Source of the DNA: JBDNFP01 sp041689775
GTDB lineage: Bacteria; Bacteroidota; Bacteroidia; Cytophagales; Spirosomataceae
Assembly: GCA_041689775.1 (NCBI GenBank)
Contig: JBDNFP010000395.1
Location: 1-10,849 of the forward strand
DNA: 10,849 nucleotides
Direction of reading: 5' to 3'
Part shown: in pieces, positions 7,262 through 10,849 of the stretch
Numbering within the stretch: the first letter of the stretch is position 1
Layout of the letters: the number at the start of each line of letters is the position of its first letter
Translations under genes and position numbers: made by a program
The notes under the pieces: model-generated
What the model was told of the DNA's origin: nothing
Databases searched by the model: none
What the model saw: the letters and a program-made list of their open reading frames with translations, nothing else

Positions 7262-7425
7262 TGGTAGGATGTTTGTGTAAATCGGATAGATTCTAGACCT
7301 CTATATTACTTCCCTTTTGGTTTAGGAAGCAGCAAATCGTTTTACTCCTACTTATCAGAGTAGAAAAATTCATAAAAGTAATGTTGGAGAAGTACTTTGG
7401 GTAGGAATTAGGTGGTTTATAACAA

Positions 7426-7459
7426 AATCCCTTCTCGTTGAAAGCCACGAGAAGGGATT
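7426..7459 (-). terminator. Intrinsic terminator after the redoxin pseudogene
   Basis: Perfect 13-bp arms (7426-7438 and 7447-7459, AATCCCTTCTCGT and its complement) enclose an eight-base loop. In the minus direction the stem is followed by TTGTTAT, so the run reads TTTTGTTAT with the last paired bases. The stem begins 53 bases after the redoxin stop codon and separates that gene from the Gfo/Idh/MocA operon, whose promoter must therefore lie between about 7262 and 7425. In the plus direction no T-run follows. Confidence 0.75.
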
Positions 7460-7512
7460 GAAACCTTAAACAACCATTTCTTGAAATATACTTGATGCCA
7501 CTAGGTAGCGAA

Positions 7513-8142
7513 TTATGCGTATCTGGTAGCTTCTTTTTTTATACTGAGGATGGAAAGAGCTACGGCTAGTATGGCTTCGTTCCACTCCATTTCGAAGTTT
7601 TTATCTAATTTTGCGTAGGCAAACGTCTCGTTGCGATTTATGACGAATATTCCCGGAGTTACTACATCCTCACTGATTCCGGCCACTCTGTCCCACACCG
7701 GATAGAGTGGGTCGTAAGCGCCAAAGTTCTTGGCAACAGTATTTTCCGGATCGTATCCGATGGTGAACGATATTTCTTTTTGTTTTGCCAACGCCTTCAA
7801 TTGGTCAACGGGTTACTGGGTTAAAACCAGCAGAGTACCACCTGTTTTTTGGGTGTCCTCATGAAGTTTTTTTAGTTTGGGAAGAATTTTCACCGCATAC
7901 TTACCCCAGCCTTCATTGTAAAACGCCACTACCAATGGGCGATGCAATAACTCACAGCTGAGTATGTGAGTAGCGTTGGTCGGACGGATATCTTGATTCC
8001 AGAGCATATTGGCTGACTCAAAAGCAAAACAAGGGGCTTTGTCTCCCATTCGGAATTCCCTTTTCTTGATAATAGGTTTTGGCCGGGCCAGAAGGGGGAA
8101 ACTGTTTACAATTCCTTCTTCATCAATGATTTCGTACAGCAT
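7513..8142 (-). pseudogene. Redoxin (AhpC/TSA-like) gene interrupted by an in-frame stop
   Basis: From ATG 8142 the frame reads 109 residues, meets TAA at 7815-7813 (codon 110), and continues in the same frame for 99 more residues to the stop at 7513. Both halves form one thioredoxin-fold redoxin: FRMGDKAPCFAFES (30-43), HRPLVVAFYNEGWGKYA (67-83), GGTLLVLTQ, then PVDQLKALAKQKEISFTIGYD, NFGAYDPLYPVWDR and VTPGIFVINRN. TAA is not used for selenocysteine or pyrrolysine, so recoding is not expected. The position that is usually WCPYC reads WGKYA, so the peroxidatic and resolving cysteines are absent. An in-frame TTG at 8184 would extend the start but overlaps the probable -7 box. Restart at TTG 7800 is unlikely. 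Either this is a young pseudogene or there is a sequencing error at one base. Confidence 0.75.
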
Positions 8143-8181
8143 GATTGGATTATTTAAGCGTTCATGTACTCTTTTATGATG

Positions 8182-8189
8182 CAAATATA
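8182..8189 (-). promoter_or_regulatory. -7 promoter box of the redoxin gene
   Basis: The minus strand reads TATATTTG at 8189-8182, an exact match to TAnnTTTG. It stands 40 bases upstream of ATG 8142, giving a leader of about 33 bases. No clear TTG is found at the expected -33 position. The box argues that translation starts at 8142 rather than at the in-frame TTG at 8184. Confidence 0.4.
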
Positions 8190-8331
8190 TGAACTCTATC
8201 TATTATATAGACTAACTATTGGTATTATTTTCCAATAAAGGAAAAATGGTGGATAACGTCCCGTATCTAGTAAGATAGGGGGACATAAGGCCTTTTATCT
8301 AAAAAAAGCTCTTTCATTCCAAAAAGGGTCC

Positions 8332-8339
8332 TATTTTTG
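8332..8339 (+). promoter_or_regulatory. -7 promoter box of the small-protein/symporter operon
   Basis: TATTTTTG is an exact match to the Bacteroidota -7 consensus TAnnTTTG, 40 bases upstream of ATG 8380. The -33 region only has TTTC near 8312. With the opposite-facing box at 8182-8189 this makes 8143-8379 a divergent promoter region. An inverted repeat TATTGG (8217-8222) / CCAATA (8232-8237) lies between them and could be a shared regulatory site. Confidence 0.4.
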
Positions 8340-8379
8340 TGTACCAACATCAATTGCTGGTCTTCATCAAACCCTACCC

Positions 8380-8526
8380 ATGAAAAAGCCACCCGAAATA
8401 CAATCTTCCGAAACAGAAGGTTTACCACCTTTTGTGAAATCATGGCGTCAGATGTACATGATCCTGATTGGAACTTTGCTTTTAATGATTGTATTTTTCT
8501 ACCTATTTATGATCTACTTCGAATGA
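8380..8526 (+). CDS. 48-residue single-helix membrane protein, probable small accessory partner of the symporter
   Basis: ATG 8380 to TGA 8524-8526 encodes 48 residues: a polar, Pro/Glu-containing N-terminus (MKKPPEIQSSETEGLPPFVK), a SWRQMY interface, then one strong hydrophobic helix (about residues 26-47, MILIGTLLLMIVFFYLFMIY) ending in FE. The Arg at 23 before the helix suggests the N-terminus is cytoplasmic. Its stop overlaps the symporter start as ATGA (8523-8526), the usual sign of translational coupling, and a consensus -7 box lies 40 bases upstream. Small one- or two-helix subunits are known beside some sodium:solute symporters (for example the DUF4212 type), but I cannot assign this one to a named family. 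The role as symporter partner is inferred from coupling and topology. Confidence 0.75.
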   Translation: MKKPPEIQSSETEGLPPFVKSWRQMYMILIGTLLLMIVFFYLFMIYFE

Positions 8527-10226
8527 GTTATCTCGACTGGATGGTTCTGGGATTATCTCTATCGTTTATCGTTGGATATGGTATTTACCGGAGCCGTGAA
8601 AATAAAAATATTGAGTCTTATTTATTAGCCAATCAGTCATTGCCGTGGTACCACGTAACTTTATCGCTGATGGCCACGCAAGCCAGCGCTATTACTTTCT
8701 TGTCGGCACCGGGGCAAGCCTATACCGACGGTATGCGCTTCGTGCAATTCTATTTTGGTTTGCCACTGGCCATGGTGGTACTGTGCATCACCTTCGTGCC
8801 TAAGTTTCATAAGCTTAGAATATTTACTGCCTACGAATTTTTGGAAGGGCGATTTGACCTGCGTACGAGAAGCCTGACCGCTGGTTTGTTTTTGTTACAA
8901 CGCGGTCTTTCTACCGGTCTTTCCATCTACGCTCCCTCCATTATTCTATCGGCCATTCTGGGTTGGGATATCACTTGGACGAACATTATTTCGGGTGGCC
9001 TGGTAATGCTCTATACCGTTACGGGTGGTGCTAAGGCAGTATCACACACCCATTTGCAACAGATGGGCATTGTTACTTTTGGGATGGTAATTGCTGGTTT
9101 TATAGTAGTAAAACTCTTGCCGGACGACGTTACATTTACCGATGCCTTGCACGTAGCGGGAAAGATGGGTAAAACCAACTTGATTGACTTTACTTTTGAT
9201 CTAAACAGCCGGTATAATGTCTTGTCCGGTATTATCGGTGGTTTCTTCCTCCAACTGTCCTATTTTGGTACTGACCAATCGCAGGTTGGTAGGTACCTTA
9301 CCGGAAGTTCAGTGGGTCAGAGCCGATTAGGGTTGGCGATGAACGGACTGCTGAAAATACCCATGCAATTCCTGATTCTGATGGTGGGGGCTCTTGTTTT
9401 TGCATTTTACCAGTTTACTACCCCACCTTTATTTTTTAATCAGGTAAAGGTAGATCAGGTATTGGCAAGTCAGTATGCGCCTGAGTATGCGCTACTGGAA
9501 GAGCGACATACCTCCATTCAGAATGAAAAACGGGGACATGTGGTCTCGCTCACGAAGGCACTTGAAAAAGAAGACGAAGCAACCATTGAGATAGAGCGTG
9601 AATATCTGGGATTGGCAGAAAAAGATGTACAGCAGGTGCGTCAGGAAGCGCAGATACTTATTTCGAAAGCTAACGGTGGCGAAACCAACGACGTCAACTA
9701 TATTTTCTTACGGTTTGTGATTGATTACCTACCCGCTGGTTTGGTGGGGCTACTCATTGCGGTTATTTTACTTGCCTCCATGGGTTCTGTTGCATCGGCA
9801 TATAATTCTCTGGCCTCTACTACCGTCGTGGATATTTACAAACGACTGGTGGAAACCGAAGGGTCTCCCGAGCATTACGTAAAGGTGTCAAGAATAGTTA
9901 CTTTCGGCTGGGGTGTATTCTGTATCATCGTGGCACAATACGCAAGCCGTTTGGGGAGTATGATTGAGGCGGTAAATGTCCTAGGCTCGTTGTTTTACGG
10001 AGTTATTCTGGGGGTTTTTCTGGTAGCTTTCTACTTTAAATCCATTGGAGGAAGAGCAGTATTCTGGGGTGCCGTGATTGGGGAGTTTTTCGTATTTGGA
10101 AGCTACCTGCTGGAATTAACCGCCTTCCTATGGCTCAATCTGATAGGCTGTGTACTCGTTATCAGTATCGCTTGGGTAATTGAAAAAGCGTGGCCCCAAC
10201 CTCCCAAAGCAGTAATTGCTGAGTAG
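8523..10226 (+). CDS. Sodium:solute symporter (SSS family) with an extra hydrophilic helical insert
   Basis: A 567-residue multi-pass inner-membrane Na+-coupled transporter with the LeuT fold. SSS features in order: first helix from MSYLDWMVLGLSLSFIVGYG; SYLLANQSLPWYHVTLSLMATQASAITFLSAPGQAYTDG (32-70); FTAYEFLEGRF (101-111); DQSQVGRYLTG (251-261); LPAGLVGLLIAVILLASMGSVASAYNS (403-429), the helix that carries sodium-site serines; and VVDIYKR. Residues about 307-390 form a charged, mostly helical segment between two membrane helices, much longer than the usual loop. By LeuT topology it would face the periplasm. I chose ATG 8523 over an in-frame TTG at 8337 because it starts exactly at the first helix, and the upstream stretch encodes the 48-residue protein in another frame. 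The substrate is unknown. Confidence 0.92.
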   Translation: MSYLDWMVLGLSLSFIVGYGIYRSRENKNIESYLLANQSLPWYHVTLSLMATQASAITFLSAPGQAYTDGMRFVQFYFGLPLAMVVLCITFVPKFHKLRIFTAYEFLEGRFDLRTRSLTAGLFLLQRGLSTGLSIYAPSIILSAILGWDITWTNIISGGLVMLYTVTGGAKAVSHTHLQQMGIVTFGMVIAGFIVVKLLPDDVTFTDALHVAGKMGKTNLIDFTFDLNSRYNVLSGIIGGFFLQLSYFGTDQSQVGRYLTGSSVGQSRLGLAMNGLLKIPMQFLILMVGALVFAFYQFTTPPLFFNQVKVDQVLASQYAPEYALLEERHTSIQNEKRGHVVSLTKALEKEDEATIEIEREYLGLAEKDVQQVRQEAQILISKANGGETNDVNYIFLRFVIDYLPAGLVGLLIAVILLASMGSVASAYNSLASTTVVDIYKRLVETEGSPEHYVKVSRIVTFGWGVFCIIVAQYASRLGSMIEAVNVLGSLFYGVILGVFLVAFYFKSIGGRAVFWGAVIGEFFVFGSYLLELTAFLWLNLIGCVLVISIAWVIEKAWPQPPKAVIAE

Positions 10227-10582
10227 AGAGTCGGGTCTAATCCTTGGAAAGATAAACGAGGGCATATTCAACCACGAATCTGCCATCTCTTGCTGTTTAA
10301 AGCTGTAAGTAAGACGACTCTTCGTTGAAAACGCCGGTCAATAAAGGTCCGGTGAGTGGTTTGATTACGTATTAAATTTTGGGGTAAATAGATACTGCTT
10401 TTTGATGGTTGTGGGCGGAGGTTGACAAAATTACTACTTTGGTTCCCATCCGTGGTTCTTTGGTAGGATGATTGCATGAAATAGTTAGGGTAGTGTAAGC
10501 CATGTAATGCTATCGAGTAATTTGAGTTAACGTAGCAAAAAAATAGTAAAGAGGGATAGGAGTTTAAAATCAGTACTTTCTT
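10227..10582. other. Intergenic region between the symporter and the IS1-like fragment
   Basis: I see no supported gene, RNA or strong hairpin in this 356-base stretch. A minus-strand frame of about 110 codons (10606 to 10268) lacks an ATG start, has a composition like non-coding DNA and overlaps the IS1-like start, so I do not call it. No intrinsic terminator for the symporter operon is evident; only a 4-bp CCGG pair near 10332-10350 was found. The last 94 bases or so probably belong to the IS1-like element. Confidence 0.5.
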
Positions 10583-10849
10583 ATGATTATATGTCCTAGC
10601 TACCAAAGTGATTCTATTAAATTGAATGGTTACATATACAACGGAAAGCAGAACCAGTTATGCAAAAAGTGCGTTAGCCAGTTTGTTCTTCATGCCGAAA
10701 ACAAGGTAATTACCCAGCAGCAGAAAGCCTTGGTAGACAAACTATTATTGGAGAGAATATCCTTGGCGGGTATAGCCCGCGCACTGGAAGTCTCACAGGT
10801 TTGGCTACAAGGCTACATCAGTAAATTATAGGCAGCCTGCCCAGATGAT
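10489..10849 (+). mobile_element. Decayed IS1-family element, 5' end, running out of the window
   Basis: The element contains the InsA-like pseudogene from 10583. A possible terminal repeat starts at 10489 with GGTAGTGTAAGCC, of the GGTRRTG type seen at IS1-family ends, 94 bases upstream of the coding start. This boundary is a guess, because the other end is outside the window and no comparison copy is available. Confidence 0.4.
10583..10849 (+). pseudogene. IS1-family InsA-like transposase N-terminus, degenerate
   Basis: From ATG 10583 the frame gives 82 residues: a zinc-ribbon region (CPSY at 4-7, then CKKC at 27-30) and a helix-turn-helix (about 45-80, KALVDKLLLERISLAGIARA, EVSQVWLQGYI). 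This is the InsA-type DNA-binding N-terminus of IS1-family transposases. Two signs of decay are visible. The second cysteine of the first CPxC is Tyr7. A TAG at 10829-10831 stops the frame just after the helix-turn-helix, while the same frame continues as AACPDD to the window edge, as an intact transposase might. The catalytic DDE part, if present, is beyond the window. In classic IS1, InsA ends and is joined to InsB by frameshifting, but its stop is not expected directly after the helix-turn-helix. Confidence 0.7.

Noticed and set aside
7513..7800. A separate gene for the second half of the redoxin, starting at TTG 7800
   Set aside because: It is in the same frame as the first half, lacks an ATG, and begins in the middle of the redoxin fold. 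A single gene with a nonsense codon explains it better.
8337..8522. N-terminal extension of the symporter from TTG 8337
   Set aside because: The extension is not symporter-like. The 48-residue gene occupies the same bases in another frame, the symporter's first helix begins at ATG 8523, and TTG 8337 overlaps the -7 box.
10268..10606. Minus-strand frame of about 112 codons between the symporter and the IS1-like fragment
   Set aside because: No ATG start, composition unlike the neighbouring genes, no recognisable domain, and it overlaps the start of the IS1-like frame on the other strand.
1..10849. CRISPR array, tRNA or rRNA genes, toxin-antitoxin pair, prophage or defence system
   Set aside because: No regularly spaced repeats, tRNA T-loop or rRNA signatures, or matching protein families were seen on either strand.

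Overview
The window looks like chromosomal DNA of a member of the Bacteroidota, most likely a Cytophagales-type environmental bacterium. The support is an outer-membrane receptor with an N-terminal carboxypeptidase-regulatory-like domain, moderate GC, no clear Shine-Dalgarno sequences, and several upstream boxes that fit the Bacteroidota promoter pattern (TTG near -33, TAnnTTTG near -7). Genus and species cannot be read from the sequence.

Layout, left to right. (1) 1-134 (-): 5' end of an IS1-family element running out of the left edge. (2) 469-3249 (+): a 926-residue TonB-dependent-receptor-like outer-membrane beta-barrel protein with no SusD partner. (3) 3286-3762 (-): a small cytoplasmic leucine-rich-repeat protein. 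(4) 3927-5012 (-): an MscS-family mechanosensitive channel, with a perfect 11-bp inverted repeat just upstream. (5) 7261 to 5177 (-): a probable operon of a Gfo/Idh/MocA oxidoreductase, an SDR oxidoreductase and a 64-residue two-helix membrane protein, closed by a very strong GC-rich hairpin at 5101-5151. (6) 8142-7513 (-): a redoxin (AhpC/TSA-like) gene broken by one in-frame TAA and lacking the usual active-site cysteines, followed by its own terminator hairpin. (7) 8380-10226 (+), divergent from the redoxin: a two-gene unit of a 48-residue single-helix membrane protein overlapping by ATGA a sodium:solute symporter that carries an unusual hydrophilic helical insert. (8) 10583 to the right edge (+): a decayed IS1-family InsA-like sequence with an in-frame stop.

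The genes are mostly housekeeping or accessory: membrane transport (receptor, symporter, channel) and small-molecule redox metabolism (Gfo/Idh/MocA plus SDR, probably sugar or polyol derivatives, substrate unknown). Two unrelated IS1-family elements face outward and bracket the region, so it is probably a rearrangement-prone part of the chromosome. I see no CRISPR, toxin-antitoxin, defence or secondary-metabolite system. The least-described item is the 48-residue protein translationally coupled to the insert-bearing symporter, which I interpret as a candidate small accessory subunit.
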